Shown: piece after piece, positions 18,699-28,316 of the stretch | Position numbering within the stretch: position 1 is the stretch's first letter | How the letters are laid out: each line of letters opens with the position of its first letter | Origin: Stappia taiwanensis | GTDB taxonomy: Bacteria; Pseudomonadota; Alphaproteobacteria; Rhizobiales; Stappiaceae | Direction: 5' to 3' | DNA: 64,000 nucleotides | Assembly: GCF_014635285.1 (NCBI RefSeq) | Contig: NZ_BMCR01000002.1 | Coordinates: 248,001-312,000, forward strand | The notes under the pieces: generated by a model | The model's input: the letters and a program-made list of their open reading frames with translations, nothing else | Databases searched by the model: none | What the model was told of the DNA's origin: nothing | Translations under genes and position numbers: made by a program

Positions 18699-18859
18699 CC
18701 TCGCGCCTTGTCGTCGGCGCGCTCCAAGGATACGGATGCGCCCGCACGCAAGGTTTGTTAACCTCGCGCCGACAACATGACACGCCCTCTGGCGGACAGG
18801 GCCGCAACGCCTGGACGCCCTCCCCGATCTACCGGCGTTTTCGGTTAAGGATTGACGAT

Positions 18860-19348
18860 ATGCTACGCTTGATGGTTCTGCTCGCCGCCGCGCTTGCCCT
18901 CGCCGCCTGCCAGTCGGGTCGCCGGGCTCCGGCCCCTGTGACACCGCAACAGGCGGTGCTGACCGTGCCCGCCGGTGCCCAGTCCATCACGGTCCGGGCC
19001 AATCCGGATGTGGTGCGCCAGACCATTGTTGCCAATGCCACCCAGCGCGGCACGCCGATTGCCCAGAACCAGCCCAATATGGTGGTGCTGGAGCGTACGG
19101 TGAGCGATCCGATCCCGGCGCTGGACAAGGAGTTCGGCCCCTCCAACAACGGTGTGCGCAAGTTCCGCATCCGCGTGCGCTTCCAGGGCGAGGCCTGCAA
19201 GACCCTGGTGGTGCAGGACGTGTTCGTCATCAACAACGCCGGCACCGCGCTGGAGCAGGTCTTCAGCCTCACCCAGCCGCAGTACAACAACCGGGACAGC
19301 CTCGTGGGGCTGAAGGCCAAGGCCGAAAGCGCCGCGACCTGCCTCTGA
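18860..19348 (+). CDS. Small lipoprotein of unknown function
   Basis: This is a 162-residue protein with a lipoprotein signal: MLRLMVLLAAALALAACQSG, with lipobox LAAC and Cys at residue 17. The mature part contains TVPAGAQSITVRANPDVVRQ and GTPIAQNQPNMVVLERT, and two further cysteines (in GEACKTL and near the C-terminal ATCL) that could form a disulfide. Asn/Gln-rich loops and beta-strand alternation suggest a small periplasmic beta domain. It stands alone with a leader of about 160 nt. No named family is recognised. Confidence 0.8.
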   Translation: MLRLMVLLAAALALAACQSGRRAPAPVTPQQAVLTVPAGAQSITVRANPDVVRQTIVANATQRGTPIAQNQPNMVVLERTVSDPIPALDKEFGPSNNGVRKFRIRVRFQGEACKTLVVQDVFVINNAGTALEQVFSLTQPQYNNRDSLVGLKAKAESAATCL

Positions 19349-19457
19349 TCCCGTCACGGCGGGCCGGCCGTACCTCGCCCGCCTCCCCCGATTGCCCCAG
19401 ACAAGCGGTTCGGCCACCATCGGCCGGACCGCTTCTTTTTCGGATACCCCATTTCAG

Positions 19458-20069
19458 ATGGCCTCGATCTATCAACTCAAGAGCCGCTTTCAGGATCTGC
19501 TGCGCCCGCTGGTCGGATGGATGGCCGGACGCGGCATCACCGCCAATCAGGTCACCGTGTCGGCCATTGTCCTCAGCGCCCTCGGCGGAGGTGCCCTCAC
19601 CCTGTGGCCCGAGGCCGGCTGGCCGTTTCTGCTCTTGCCGGTGATCCTGTTCCTGCGCATGGCGCTGAACGCCATCGACGGCATGCTGGCGCGCGAGCAT
19701 GACATGCGCTCCGCCCTCGGCGCCGTGCTCAACGAACTGGGCGACGTGGTCTCCGATCTCTGCCTCTACCTGCCCTTCGCCCTGCTGGCCGGCGCCTCGC
19801 CCGCGCTGGTGATCGGTATTTGCCTGCTGGCGGTGATCGGCGAGATGACCGGGGTGATCGGCGTGCAGATCGGCGCCAGCCGGCGCTATGACGGGCCGAT
19901 GGGCAAGAGCGACCGTGCGGTGGTCTTCGGCACCCTCGGCGTTCTTATCGGCTTTGGCCTTGGCAGTGCCACGGTGCTCAACGTCATTCTCGCGCTAACC
20001 CTGGTGCTTGCGGCCGTGACGGTGCTCAACCGGGCCCGCATGGCCCTGCGCGAGGTGGCTACATCATGA
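19458..20069 (+). CDS. CDP-alcohol phosphatidyltransferase
   Basis: This is a 203-residue integral membrane enzyme that transfers a phosphatidyl group from CDP-diacylglycerol to an alcohol. The signature DG-x2-AR-x8-G-x3-D-x3-D appears as DGMLAREHDMRSALG, then AVLNELGDVVSD. One position normally Asp is Asn (the N of AVLNELG), though the shifted DVVSD may supply the metal ligand. The next gene encodes a CDP-diacylglycerol synthase and overlaps its stop codon by 4 nt (ATGA), so substrate supply and use are coupled. The alcohol acceptor cannot be told from sequence. Confidence 0.88.
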   Translation: MASIYQLKSRFQDLLRPLVGWMAGRGITANQVTVSAIVLSALGGGALTLWPEAGWPFLLLPVILFLRMALNAIDGMLAREHDMRSALGAVLNELGDVVSDLCLYLPFALLAGASPALVIGICLLAVIGEMTGVIGVQIGASRRYDGPMGKSDRAVVFGTLGVLIGFGLGSATVLNVILALTLVLAAVTVLNRARMALREVATS

Positions 20070-21016
20070 GCGAAATGATGACCGCTCTTCAGCCGCTGCA
20101 TCTGGCGCTGCTCGGCATCTGGGGCCTGTTGATCGCCGCCAGCCTGCTGGTCTGGGCGCTTGCCCGCAGCCGTCCGGACAAGGACTATTCGGAGCTGGTG
20201 CAGCGGACCCAGAGCTGGTGGGGGATGATCGCCATCTTCACCGCCGCCTTCCTGCTCAGCCGCACCCTGTCGATCATCGTCTTCGCGCTGGTCAGTTTCC
20301 TGGCGCTGAAGGAGTATTTCTCCATGATCCCGACCCGGCGCGCCGACCGTCGGGTGCTGTTCTGGGCCTATATGGCGATTCCCTTGCAATACTACTGGGT
20401 CGCCGATGGCTGGTACGGCATGTTCACCGTGTTCATCCCGGTCTACATGTTCCTGTTCCTGCCCTTCGCCATGCTGCTGTCGCAGCAGACCGACGGCTTT
20501 CTCAAGGCGGTGGGCACCCTCAACTGGGGCCTGATGCTCTGCGTCTTCGCCATCAGCCACGCGGCCTTCCTCCTGGTGCTGCCACTGCCCGGCGCGGCGG
20601 AAGGCAGCGCCAGCGGCGCGGGGCTTCTGCTGTTCCTGGTGTTCCTCACCCAGTTCAACGACGTGGCGCAATACACCTGGGGCAAGCTGTTCGGCCGGCA
20701 CAAGATCGTTCCCGTGGTCAGTCCGAAAAAGACCTGGGAAGGCTTTCTCGGCGGTCTGGCGACCACCACCCTGCTTGCCGTGCTGGTGGCGCCACTGGTC
20801 ACCCCCTTCAGCCTCTTGCATGCGGCCATCGCCGGTGCGCTGATCGCCGCCGCCGGCTTCATCGGCGATGTCACCGTCTCGGCGGTCAAGCGCGACCTCG
20901 GCGTCAAGGACACCGGCGCGCTGATCCCCGGCCATGGCGGCATCATGGACCGGATCGACAGCCTGACCTTCACCGCTCCGCTGTTCTTCCACTTCACCCG
21001 CTATTTCTACACCTGA
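20066..21016 (+). CDS. cdsA: Phosphatidate cytidylyltransferase (CdsA-like)
   Basis: This is a 316-residue protein with about eight membrane helices that makes CDP-diacylglycerol from phosphatidate and CTP. The family signature is complete near the C-terminus: SAVKRDLGVKDTG, then ALIPGHGGIMDRIDS. A preceding block FGRHKIVPVVSPKKTWEG is also typical. It overlaps the CDP-alcohol transferase gene by 4 nt and precedes an acyltransferase gene by 12 nt. Because the bacterium should have another cdsA near the fatty acid/outer membrane genes, this may be a second, pathway-specific copy (inference). Confidence 0.92.
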   Translation: MSEMMTALQPLHLALLGIWGLLIAASLLVWALARSRPDKDYSELVQRTQSWWGMIAIFTAAFLLSRTLSIIVFALVSFLALKEYFSMIPTRRADRRVLFWAYMAIPLQYYWVADGWYGMFTVFIPVYMFLFLPFAMLLSQQTDGFLKAVGTLNWGLMLCVFAISHAAFLLVLPLPGAAEGSASGAGLLLFLVFLTQFNDVAQYTWGKLFGRHKIVPVVSPKKTWEGFLGGLATTTLLAVLVAPLVTPFSLLHAAIAGALIAAAGFIGDVTVSAVKRDLGVKDTGALIPGHGGIMDRIDSLTFTAPLFFHFTRYFYT

Positions 21017-21028
21017 GCTGGCCTCCGG

Positions 21029-21667
21029 ATGACCCGCTGTCTGCAGTACCTCTTCTTCCTGGCGGTGCGTCTCGCCGTCACCCTGCTGCTTGGCCTCAAC
21101 ATTCGCCGGCGGGAGCTGTTGCCGAAGGACGGGCCGGCGATCATCGTCGCCAACCACAACAGCCACCTCGACACGCTGGTGCTGATGTGCCTGATGCCGC
21201 TGTCAAAGATTGCCCGGGTGCGCCCGGTCGCCGCCGCCGACTATTTCATGCGTACCCGCTGGCTCGCCTGGTTTTCCACTCGCATTCTCGGCATCATTCC
21301 CATCGACCGCAGCGGCGCGGCCCGCAGCCGCGACCCGCTCGCCCCCTGCCATGAGGCGCTGGAGCGCGGCGAGATCCTGATCCTCTTTCCCGAAGGCACG
21401 CGCGGGCAGCCGGAGGAGATGGCCACGCTGAAAAAGGGCGTGGCCTTCCTGGCGGCCAAAGCGCCCGAGGTCCCGGTGGTCCCGGTCTTCACCCATGGAC
21501 TGGGCAAGGCGCTGCCGAAGGGCTCCTTCCTGCTGGTGCCGTTCTTCTGCGATATCTTCGTCGGCGCCCCGATCCACTGGCCGGGCAGCCGGCCGGACTT
21601 CATGACGCAACTGAACGCCGCCTTCGAGACCCTGTCCCGTGAAAAGACCTTCGCCCCCTGGGAATAG
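21029..21667 (+). CDS. 1-acyl-glycerol-3-phosphate acyltransferase family protein (PlsC-like)
   Basis: This is a 212-residue membrane-associated acyltransferase. Motif I is NHNSHLD (catalytic HX4D), and motif III is FPEGTRGQPEEM, which binds the glycerol phosphate. A hydrophobic N-terminal segment (YLFFLAVRLAVTLLLGL) anchors it. It would make phosphatidate, the substrate of the preceding CdsA-like enzyme, so the operon encodes consecutive steps in reverse order. The start has GGCCTCCGG rather than a clear ribosome binding site; coupling to cdsA is likely. Confidence 0.9.
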   Translation: MTRCLQYLFFLAVRLAVTLLLGLNIRRRELLPKDGPAIIVANHNSHLDTLVLMCLMPLSKIARVRPVAAADYFMRTRWLAWFSTRILGIIPIDRSGAARSRDPLAPCHEALERGEILILFPEGTRGQPEEMATLKKGVAFLAAKAPEVPVVPVFTHGLGKALPKGSFLLVPFFCDIFVGAPIHWPGSRPDFMTQLNAAFETLSREKTFAPWE

Positions 21668-22202
21668 GCTCGCCTTTCTCGCGGCGGCCCTGTGGGGCTT
21701 CGCCGAGGCGACCGTCCTGTTCACCGTTCCGGATGTGCTTCTGAGCTTCCTGGCCCAGACCTCGCTCCGCCGCGCACTTGTGGCAAGCCTGTGGACCGTG
21801 GTTGGCGCCTGCACCGGCGGCGCAGTGCTCTACACGCTCGCGCTCTCCCATCCTGACGCGGCCGATGCGTTCCTGCTCAAGGTCCCGGGGGTTTTTCCCG
21901 AGCTGATTGCCCGCGCCAGCGTCCTCCTGGACAGCGGACTTCTCCCGGGCCTTGTCACGGGATCGCTCACCGGCGTGCCCTACAAGACCTTCGCGGTCGA
22001 GGCGGCACGGTCGGAAACGCCGCTGGCGCTCTTTCTGCTCGCCAGCCTGCCCGCCCGCCTGCTGCGCTTCACACTCTCCTGCCTGGCAAGCTGGCTGGTT
22101 TTCGCAACACTGCTGGCGGGCCTATCCCTATGGACGCGGCGCGTGCTGCTCGCCGCTTTCTGGATCGTTTTCTACACGGCCTACTACGCCGGTTTGGGGT
22201 GA
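21639..22202 (+). CDS. Polytopic membrane protein of unknown function (lipid operon, last gene)
   Basis: This 187-residue hydrophobic protein has about five helices and overlaps the acyltransferase gene by 29 nt, starting with GTG. The N-terminal FLAAALWGFAEATVLFTVPD and the re-entrant-looking GLLPGLVTGSLTGVPYKTFAVEAA recall DedA/VTT-type flippase-like membrane proteins, but the match is weak. Its place at the end of the phospholipid operon suggests lipid transport or assembly of the biosynthetic complex. The function is unassigned. Confidence 0.72.
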   Translation: MKRPSPPGNRLAFLAAALWGFAEATVLFTVPDVLLSFLAQTSLRRALVASLWTVVGACTGGAVLYTLALSHPDAADAFLLKVPGVFPELIARASVLLDSGLLPGLVTGSLTGVPYKTFAVEAARSETPLALFLLASLPARLLRFTLSCLASWLVFATLLAGLSLWTRRVLLAAFWIVFYTAYYAGLG

Positions 22203-22217
22203 AGGCACGGCCGGCGA

Positions 22218-24767
22218 TCAGCTCGCCAGCACGTCCTTCACCACCGTTGCCAGCTGCTTCAGCGTGAAGGGCTTGGGCAGGAACGAGAACTTCTCGTTCT
22301 CCGGCAGGTTCTTCTCGAACGCGTCCTCCGCATAGCCCGACACGAAGATGATCTTCAGTTCCGGCTGGGTCTTGCGCAATTCGCGCAGGAGCGACGGGCC
22401 GTCCATTTCCGGCATCACCACGTCCGAGACCACCAGATCGATCTGGCCGTCGGTCTCTTCCATCACCTCAAGCGCCTCGGCGCCGCTGCCCGCCTCATGC
22501 ACCGTGTAACCGCGCGAACTCAGCGCCCGGGCGGCAAACGCCCGCACCGCTTCCTCGTCCTCCACAAGGAGGATCGTCGCCGAGCCGGTGAGATCGGCAA
22601 GCTGCTGCTGTTCCGCCGGCTTGGCCTCGACCTGATCGTTTTCCTCGCGCACATGCCGCGGCAGGAAGATGCGGAAGGTGGTGCCGACCTCCGGCTCGCT
22701 GGTGCAGAAGATGAAACCGCCGGTCTGTTTGACGATGCCATAGACCGTGGACAGGCCAAGGCCGGTGCCCTTGCCCACTTCCTTGGTGGAGAAGAACGGC
22801 TCGAAGATCTTCTCCATCACCTCCGGCGCCATGCCATGGCCGGTGTCGACCACTTCCACCAGCACATACTCGCCAGCCGGCATGCCCCGTGCATTGTCGT
22901 AGCCGCGGGATTTCTCCTCCGAGACATTGGTCGTGCGGATGGTCAGCCGCCCGCCCTCGGGCATGGCATCGCGCGCATTCACCGCCAGATTGACGATCAC
23001 CTGTTCGAGCTGGTTGAGATCGGCCATCACCGGCCACAGATCCCGGCCATGCACCACGCTCAGTTCCACCTTTTCGCCCAGCAGCCGGTCGAGCAGAATC
23101 GACAGGTCGGCGAGCACATCGTTCAGCGCCAGTTCCTTCGGCCGCAGGGTCTGCCGGCGCGAGAAGGCGAGCAACTGGCGCACCAGCCCCGCCGCCCGGT
23201 TGGCGTTCTGCTTGATGTTCATGATGTCCTGGAACGAGGGATCGCTCGGACGGTGGCTGGCCAGTAGCAGATCGGAAAAGCCGATGATCGCCGTCAGCAC
23301 GTTGTTGAAGTCATGGGCGACGCCGCCGGCAAGCTGGCCGATCGCCTGCATCTTCTGGCCTTGCGCGAACTGCGCCTCCAGCACCCGCTGCGCCGTCGTC
23401 TCCAGCACGTAGACAATGGCCGCGTCGCCATCGTCCTCGCCATCGCGCACCGCCGAGACATAGACGGTCGCCGAGCGCCCCTCCTCACGGTCGTCGAGCC
23501 GCACATCGACCGGCGGGATCTCGCTCTGGCCGTCAGCGGCGCTGGCCAGCGCCTCGGTGAGCGCCGGACGCGAACCCTCGGCGACGAAATCGATCAGCTT
23601 CGGCGTTGCACCGCTGCCATCGCCGGCGCCGAACAGGCGCAGGAACGGCGCGTTGGTCTTGCTGATGCCGCCATCGCGATCGATCGAGGCAATGGCAATC
23701 GGCGTGTTGTTGAAGAACCGGGCGAAGCGGACCTCGGAGGAACGCAGCGCCTCGGCGGCATCCTCGCCCCGCGAACGGTTGAGCACGATGGTCCGGCTCT
23801 CGCCGGCCTCCCCGTCGCCGCCGAACGGCACCCGGTGCAGGATCCGCACCGGAATGCTGCGACCATTGCGGGCCACCAGATCGAGATCGAAGGTCTCGCT
23901 CTTGACCTCGCCGGCGCGCCCCTGCAGCGAGCGGAGCAACTCCGCCCCGTCGCCGCGAATGAAATCGGACAGGGCGACCGACCCGGCCTTGAACCGCACC
24001 AGGTCATAACCGAGCCAGTCGGCCAAGGTCGCATTGAGATAGACGAGCCGCCCGGCCCCATCGCAGGAGAAGAACCCGGCCGGCGCATGGTCGAGGAAGT
24101 TGATGACCCGCTGCAATTCCTGGAAAGACGTTTCCTGCTCGGTCCGTTCGCCGCTGATGTCGGCGACCTGCCAGATGGTGCAGTCCCGCGCCGCGCCGCG
24201 CCCATCGCTGGCCGGCAGGCTCAGCGGCCGCACCCGCACCCGGTACCAGCACGGATCGCCGTCGTTCTGTCCCAAAGGGTGCGACAGCCGGATTTCCTCC
24301 TCGCCGGCGCGCTGGGTCTCCGCCGCACGGGCCAGATGGAAGATCGCGTCGGTGGCATTCGGATCGGCGGAAAACACCCGTTCGACGCTGCGCACCTCGC
24401 TGTCCGCATCCGCCCGCACCAGCGCCGAATAGGCCGCGTTCGCATAGATGATGCGCCCGTCCTTCTCGGTGACCACGACCCCTTCGTCGAAGGTATCCAG
24501 AAAAGCGGTCGGCACCGGGCTGACCGGCGCGCGCATGGAAAAGCGCAACAGCCCCATGGCAGTGGCGAACAGAGAGAACACGCCGATCACCGCCAGAATG
24601 CCCAGCAGCGCCAGCACGTAGGGTTCGGCCTGGTCCCGCGTCATCATGGCAAAGGCCGCCGCGGTCGCGACGAGGACCACCGTAAGCAGGATCAACAAGC
24701 CGATATTGCCGCCACGCTCGGGACGATCCACCATGGGGGATCGGGAACTTGAGTCCATCTCGTTCAT
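22218..24767 (-). CDS. cckA: Cell-cycle hybrid histidine kinase CckA
   Basis: This is an 849-residue hybrid kinase. Two membrane helices (about 20-40 and 49-70) are followed by PAS-like sensor domains ([38 protein letters not shown]). The HisKA site is [20 protein letters not shown], and the HATPase shows [33 protein letters not shown] and [16 protein letters not shown]-terminal receiver has its acceptor in [12 protein letters not shown] and the lysine in FLPKPF. This layout is that of CckA, which phosphorylates CtrA through ChpT. The start MNEMDSSS at 24767 follows AGGGT; the frame is open 36 residues further. It lies downstream of flhB on the same strand, and CtrA-like boxes precede many flagellar genes here. 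Confidence 0.93.
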   Translation of the reverse strand: MNEMDSSSRSPMVDRPERGGNIGLLILLTVVLVATAAAFAMMTRDQAEPYVLALLGILAVIGVFSLFATAMGLLRFSMRAPVSPVPTAFLDTFDEGVVVTEKDGRIIYANAAYSALVRADADSEVRSVERVFSADPNATDAIFHLARAAETQRAGEEEIRLSHPLGQNDGDPCWYRVRVRPLSLPASDGRGAARDCTIWQVADISGERTEQETSFQELQRVINFLDHAPAGFFSCDGAGRLVYLNATLADWLGYDLVRFKAGSVALSDFIRGDGAELLRSLQGRAGEVKSETFDLDLVARNGRSIPVRILHRVPFGGDGEAGESRTIVLNRSRGEDAAEALRSSEVRFARFFNNTPIAIASIDRDGGISKTNAPFLRLFGAGDGSGATPKLIDFVAEGSRPALTEALASAADGQSEIPPVDVRLDDREEGRSATVYVSAVRDGEDDGDAAIVYVLETTAQRVLEAQFAQGQKMQAIGQLAGGVAHDFNNVLTAIIGFSDLLLASHRPSDPSFQDIMNIKQNANRAAGLVRQLLAFSRRQTLRPKELALNDVLADLSILLDRLLGEKVELSVVHGRDLWPVMADLNQLEQVIVNLAVNARDAMPEGGRLTIRTTNVSEEKSRGYDNARGMPAGEYVLVEVVDTGHGMAPEVMEKIFEPFFSTKEVGKGTGLGLSTVYGIVKQTGGFIFCTSEPEVGTTFRIFLPRHVREENDQVEAKPAEQQQLADLTGSATILLVEDEEAVRAFAARALSSRGYTVHEAGSGAEALEVMEETDGQIDLVVSDVVMPEMDGPSLLRELRKTQPELKIIFVSGYAEDAFEKNLPENEKFSFLPKPFTLKQLATVVKDVLAS

Positions 24768-24916
24768 CTGCAACCCTGCGGGCACGGAGCCGCCGGGCTC
24801 CCTTCCGCTCACCTTATCCGATTCGCCGTGACGGCGCGTTTCAAGCATTTCGCGCCACCTTGCGCATTTCAACATGGGTGACCCTGCGGCGGCGGTAAAA
24901 CGAACACATTCTGTCC

Positions 24917-25993
24917 TTATCCGCGCCAGGATCCCCGTTCTCGCATTCGATAAACGAATCCGATGACTTCCGCCACCGCGCGGTAGTGTTCCTCGGGAAC
25001 TTCCTGATCGATATCGATGGTCGCGTGCAGCGCCCGGGCCAGCGGCGGGTTCTCCACCACCGGAATGGAGTGATTACGGGCGACCTCGCGGATCTTCAGC
25101 GCGATCTGGTCCGTGCCCTTGGCAAGACAGACCGGCGCCCCCATCCCCTGCTCGTATTTCAGGGCCACGGCATAGTGGGTCGGGTTGGTGATCACCACGG
25201 TGGCATCGGGCACCGCCGCCATCATCCGCTTGCGCGAGCGCTCCATCCGCAATTGCCGGATCTTGCCCTTGACCAGCGGATCACCCTCGGTCTGCTTGTA
25301 CTCCTCGCGCACCTCGCGCTGGGTCATCTTCTGCTTTTCGTGCCAGCGCTGGCGCTGCCAGACATAATCGGCCGCGGCAACGATGGTCATCACGGCCAGG
25401 ATCGCCGCGATCAGCTGCAGCACCAGAATGTGCACCTCTTCCAGCAGCACCCCGGTTTCACGGAAGATCATCGTGTCAATGGTGTCGCGCTGCGGCCAGA
25501 GAACCGCCACCATCAGCCCGCTCACCACCGCGATCTTCACCAGCCCCTTCAGGAAGTTGACGAGGCTTTCGGCGGAGAACAGCCGCTTGAAGCCCGCCAG
25601 CGGCGAGATCTTGTTGAGCTTCGGCTTCATCCGCTCGGCCGACCAGACCAGATTGTGCTGGATCATGTTGCCGACCAGCGCCATCGCCAAGAGTAACAGA
25701 AGCGGCAGTGCCAGGATGGCGGCGACCTTCAGGCCGGTCGCCTGCCACAGCCCGTGCAGCGCCGTGCCATCCATCGGGATCTGATGGGCATTGACCAGAT
25801 AGCCGCGCAAGGCGGTGCTGAGACTGTCGGCGGTCGAGGGCGCCAGCATTGCCACCACCATGCCGGTGCCCAGCATGGCGAACCAGGTGGAAACCTCCTG
25901 GCTCTTGGCGACATCGCCCTTCTTCAGCGCATCATCGAGTTTCTTTTGTGTCGGGTCTTCTGTTTTCTCGGCGTCGTCGTTCTGTTCGGCCAT
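24917..25993 (-). CDS. flhB: Flagellar export-gate switch protein FlhB
   Basis: This 358-residue inner-membrane component of the flagellar type III export apparatus has four membrane helices. Its cytoplasmic domain carries the autocleavage site NPTH (in VVITNPTHYAVALKYEQG), which switches export from hook to filament substrates. The N-terminus EKTEDPTQKKLDDALKKGDV is classic. It is the last gene of flgB-flgC-fliE-fliQ-fliR-flhB, 6 nt after fliR. Confidence 0.97.
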   Translation of the reverse strand: MAEQNDDAEKTEDPTQKKLDDALKKGDVAKSQEVSTWFAMLGTGMVVAMLAPSTADSLSTALRGYLVNAHQIPMDGTALHGLWQATGLKVAAILALPLLLLLAMALVGNMIQHNLVWSAERMKPKLNKISPLAGFKRLFSAESLVNFLKGLVKIAVVSGLMVAVLWPQRDTIDTMIFRETGVLLEEVHILVLQLIAAILAVMTIVAAADYVWQRQRWHEKQKMTQREVREEYKQTEGDPLVKGKIRQLRMERSRKRMMAAVPDATVVITNPTHYAVALKYEQGMGAPVCLAKGTDQIALKIREVARNHSIPVVENPPLARALHATIDIDQEVPEEHYRAVAEVIGFVYRMRERGSWRG

Positions 25994-25999
25994 CGCCCG

Positions 26000-26776
26000 C
26001 TACCCCGCGATGAACCGGCCGAGCGCCGTCTCGAAATGCCCCAGGTACCACATCATCATGGTCACCAGCAGCGCGAACAGCATGAGCCCGCCAATGGCGA
26101 TGTTGAGCGGCATGGCGATGAAGAAGATCTGCATCTGCGGCATCAGCTTGTTGAGCAGGCCGAGACCGAAATAGAACACCAGCCCGACGACGAGAAACGG
26201 CGCCGACATGCGGATGGCAATGGCGAACACCTCCGCAATCAGGCTGGTCGCCGTCTGCGCCAGATCGCCGACCGGCAGCGGCCCACCGGGCGGAAACAGC
26301 TCGAAGCTGTCATACATGGCGGCGATCACGAGAAAATGCAGATCCGAGGCGAACACCAGCGTCACCCCGAGCAGGCTGAGGAACGAGCCGATCACCGCCC
26401 CTTGCTGGCCGTCCATGGTCGGATCGGTGGCCATGGCGAAGGCAAGGCCCGACTGGCTGGCGATCACCATGCCGGCGATCGACAGGGTGTAGGTGATCAG
26501 CCGCGCACCGAGACCAATGAAAAAGCCGACGGCAAACTCGCCGGCCAGAAGAACGGCAATACCCGCCGGCGTCGCCCCCGCAACGTCGATCGCGTAGAGC
26601 GGCGTCACCAGCGGATAGAAGGCAAGGGTCAGCAGCAGGGCGAGAGCCAGGCGCACGCGCGGCGAGATCGAACCTTCACCGAGTGCCGGCATCAGCATCA
26701 GCATGGTTCCCACCCGAGCGAACAGCAGCATGAACAGAAGCGCCACCTGCGGCAGGAGGGAAACGGTGAAATTCAT
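26000..26776 (-). CDS. fliR: Flagellar export protein FliR
   Basis: This 258-residue polytopic membrane protein is part of the FliPQR export gate. Typical segments are LLFARVGTMLMLMPALGEG near the N-terminus and GEFAVGFFIGLGARL and GLAFAMATDPTMDGQ in the middle. It ends with a PLNIAIGGLMLFALL stretch. It is tightly spaced: 1 nt after fliQ and 6 nt before flhB. Confidence 0.96.
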   Translation of the reverse strand: MNFTVSLLPQVALLFMLLFARVGTMLMLMPALGEGSISPRVRLALALLLTLAFYPLVTPLYAIDVAGATPAGIAVLLAGEFAVGFFIGLGARLITYTLSIAGMVIASQSGLAFAMATDPTMDGQQGAVIGSFLSLLGVTLVFASDLHFLVIAAMYDSFELFPPGGPLPVGDLAQTATSLIAEVFAIAIRMSAPFLVVGLVFYFGLGLLNKLMPQMQIFFIAMPLNIAIGGLMLFALLVTMMMWYLGHFETALGRFIAG

Positions 26777-26777
26777 C

Positions 26778-27044
26778 TCAGCCGCCGCCGACGATCAGCT
26801 CGGCGAGCCGGTTGGTATAGGCGTCGAGTACCTGCCCCATGAAGGGCAGGGTCACCAGCAGGGTGAGAAAGATGGCGAGGATCTTCGGCACGAAGACCAG
26901 GGTCATTTCCTGGATCTGGGTCAGCGCCTGAAACAGCGCGATCACCACGCCCACCAGGAGACCGACCACCATCGGCGGCGCGGCGATGAGGATCAGCGTC
27001 CAGATCCCCTGCCGGGCGATGTCGAGCACCTCTGGTCCGGTCAT
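26778..27044 (-). CDS. fliQ: Flagellar export protein FliQ
   Basis: This 88-residue protein has two transmembrane helices and the conserved pattern APPMVVGLLVGVVIALFQALTQIQEMTL, given here only in part: GLLVGVVIALFQA and TQIQEMTLVFVPK. It is a small subunit of the export gate. It lies between fliE and fliR; AGGA precedes the ATG. Confidence 0.96.
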   Translation of the reverse strand: MTGPEVLDIARQGIWTLILIAAPPMVVGLLVGVVIALFQALTQIQEMTLVFVPKILAIFLTLLVTLPFMGQVLDAYTNRLAELIVGGG

Positions 27045-27090
27045 TCCTGGGTTCAGCCTCTCTTGCGGCCCGCGGCCCGGCCGATCACCC

Positions 27091-27405
27091 TCAGATCGGC
27101 ATCCGCATGATCTCCTGATAGGCGGAGATGACGCGATCGCGCACCGAGACCAGCGTTTCCATCGCCACTTCGGTTTCCGCCACGGCGGTGACCACGTCGA
27201 TCACATTCGCCTTGCCCTGGGCCAGAGCCAGCGCCTGCTGGTCCGACTTCTGCCCCTGCTCGACCACGTTTTCGACCGCCGATTTGACCATGTTGGCGAA
27301 ATCCGGGCTCGTCGTCGACGGCTTTTCAAGTTCCCTAGCCTGATTCGGGTCGACAAGGGCAGAGGCCATCCGATAGGCACCAGCGGCGACCGAAGGGGTG
27401 GACAT
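27091..27405 (-). CDS. fliE: Flagellar MS-ring/rod junction protein FliE
   Basis: This 104-residue helical rod-base protein has the C-terminal signature KANVIDVVTAVAETEVAMET followed by LVSVRDRVISAYQEIMRMPI (two adjoining pieces). It connects the MS ring to the FlgB rod and is an early export substrate. GGAGAG precedes the ATG. Its place between flgC and fliQ is conserved. Confidence 0.95.
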   Translation of the reverse strand: MSTPSVAAGAYRMASALVDPNQARELEKPSTTSPDFANMVKSAVENVVEQGQKSDQQALALAQGKANVIDVVTAVAETEVAMETLVSVRDRVISAYQEIMRMPI

Positions 27406-27466
27406 GGCGGTTCTCTCCGATTGAAGTCAGCGCGCGGCCAGCCGCGCGAAGGCGGCTCGGCCCGGT

Positions 27467-27877
27467 TCAGGCGCGCAGGATATCGATGGTCTTCTGCAGC
27501 ATCCGGCGGGTCGCCTGGATGAGATTGAGGTTGGCTTCGTAGGACCGCTGCGCCTCGCGCATGTCGACCATTTCCACCAGCGTGTTGACGTTGGGAAGCC
27601 GCACGTAGCCCTTTTCGTCGGCGGCCGGATGGCCGGGCTCGTAGCGGGTCTTGAACTCGGTCCGGTCGATCTCCACCGGGCCGAGCTCCACCGTCTCGGC
27701 GTTGATCTCCCGGTTCAGGGTCGCCTCGAAGGTGGGGATCTTGCGCCGGTAGGGATCCTCATTGGGGGTGCGCCCCGTGGAATCCGCGTTGGCGATGTTC
27801 TCCGCGATGATCCGCATGCGCCCGGTCTGGGCCTTCAGCCCCGAGGCGGCGACGAAGATTGACTTGGTGAAATCCAC
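27467..27877 (-). CDS. flgC: Flagellar proximal rod protein FlgC
   Basis: This is a 136-residue rod protein starting with a GTG (MDFTKSIFVAASGLKAQTGR). The IIAENIANADSTG block is the family rod motif. The C-terminus YEANLNLIQATRRMLQKTID forms the coiled coil with the N-terminus. It lies 31 nt after flgB. Confidence 0.96.
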   Translation of the reverse strand: MDFTKSIFVAASGLKAQTGRMRIIAENIANADSTGRTPNEDPYRRKIPTFEATLNREINAETVELGPVEIDRTEFKTRYEPGHPAADEKGYVRLPNVNTLVEMVDMREAQRSYEANLNLIQATRRMLQKTIDILRA

Positions 27878-27908
27878 GGTTCAGCTCCTAGCCGGCACGC
27901 GCGCGCCG

Positions 27909-28316
27909 TTATCCATTGCGCGACAGCGCCGTGCGGATCAGCCCCAGCCCCTTGCTGTAGAGCGAAGAGACGGTCTGGTAGTCCATCTGGTTTGCCGTGA
28001 CCTTCATCATCTGCTCTTCGAGCGCCACGGTGTTGCCGTCCGGCGTGATCTCGAACCCGTGCTCCGGGTCCCGTTTCACCGCGCTCGTCTCGCGCAGCAT
28101 GCTGCCGTGCATGTGGCCGACGACGGTGCGGCTGGTCTCCAGCCCGGTGGTGCGCGCCTTGAGCGCATCCTCGAAGGAAAACGCCTTCAGGTCCTGCCCC
28201 CGGTAGCCGGGCGTATCCGCATTGGCGACATTTTCGGCCAACACGCCCTGCCGAGTCTGATGCCACTGCATCTTCGACTTCAAAACCTGGAAAACGGGAA
28301 GGTCGGTGATCGCCAT
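27909..28316 (-). CDS. flgB: Flagellar proximal rod protein FlgB
   Basis: This 135-residue first rod protein carries the rod motif VLAENVANADTPGYRGQDLK and a C-terminal MMKVTANQMDYQTVSSLYSK helix. The ATG at 28316 has a strong AAGGAG. It leads the operon ending in flhB; perfect CtrA-type boxes lie 44-70 nt upstream. Confidence 0.96.
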   Translation of the reverse strand: MAITDLPVFQVLKSKMQWHQTRQGVLAENVANADTPGYRGQDLKAFSFEDALKARTTGLETSRTVVGHMHGSMLRETSAVKRDPEHGFEITPDGNTVALEEQMMKVTANQMDYQTVSSLYSKGLGLIRTALSRNG

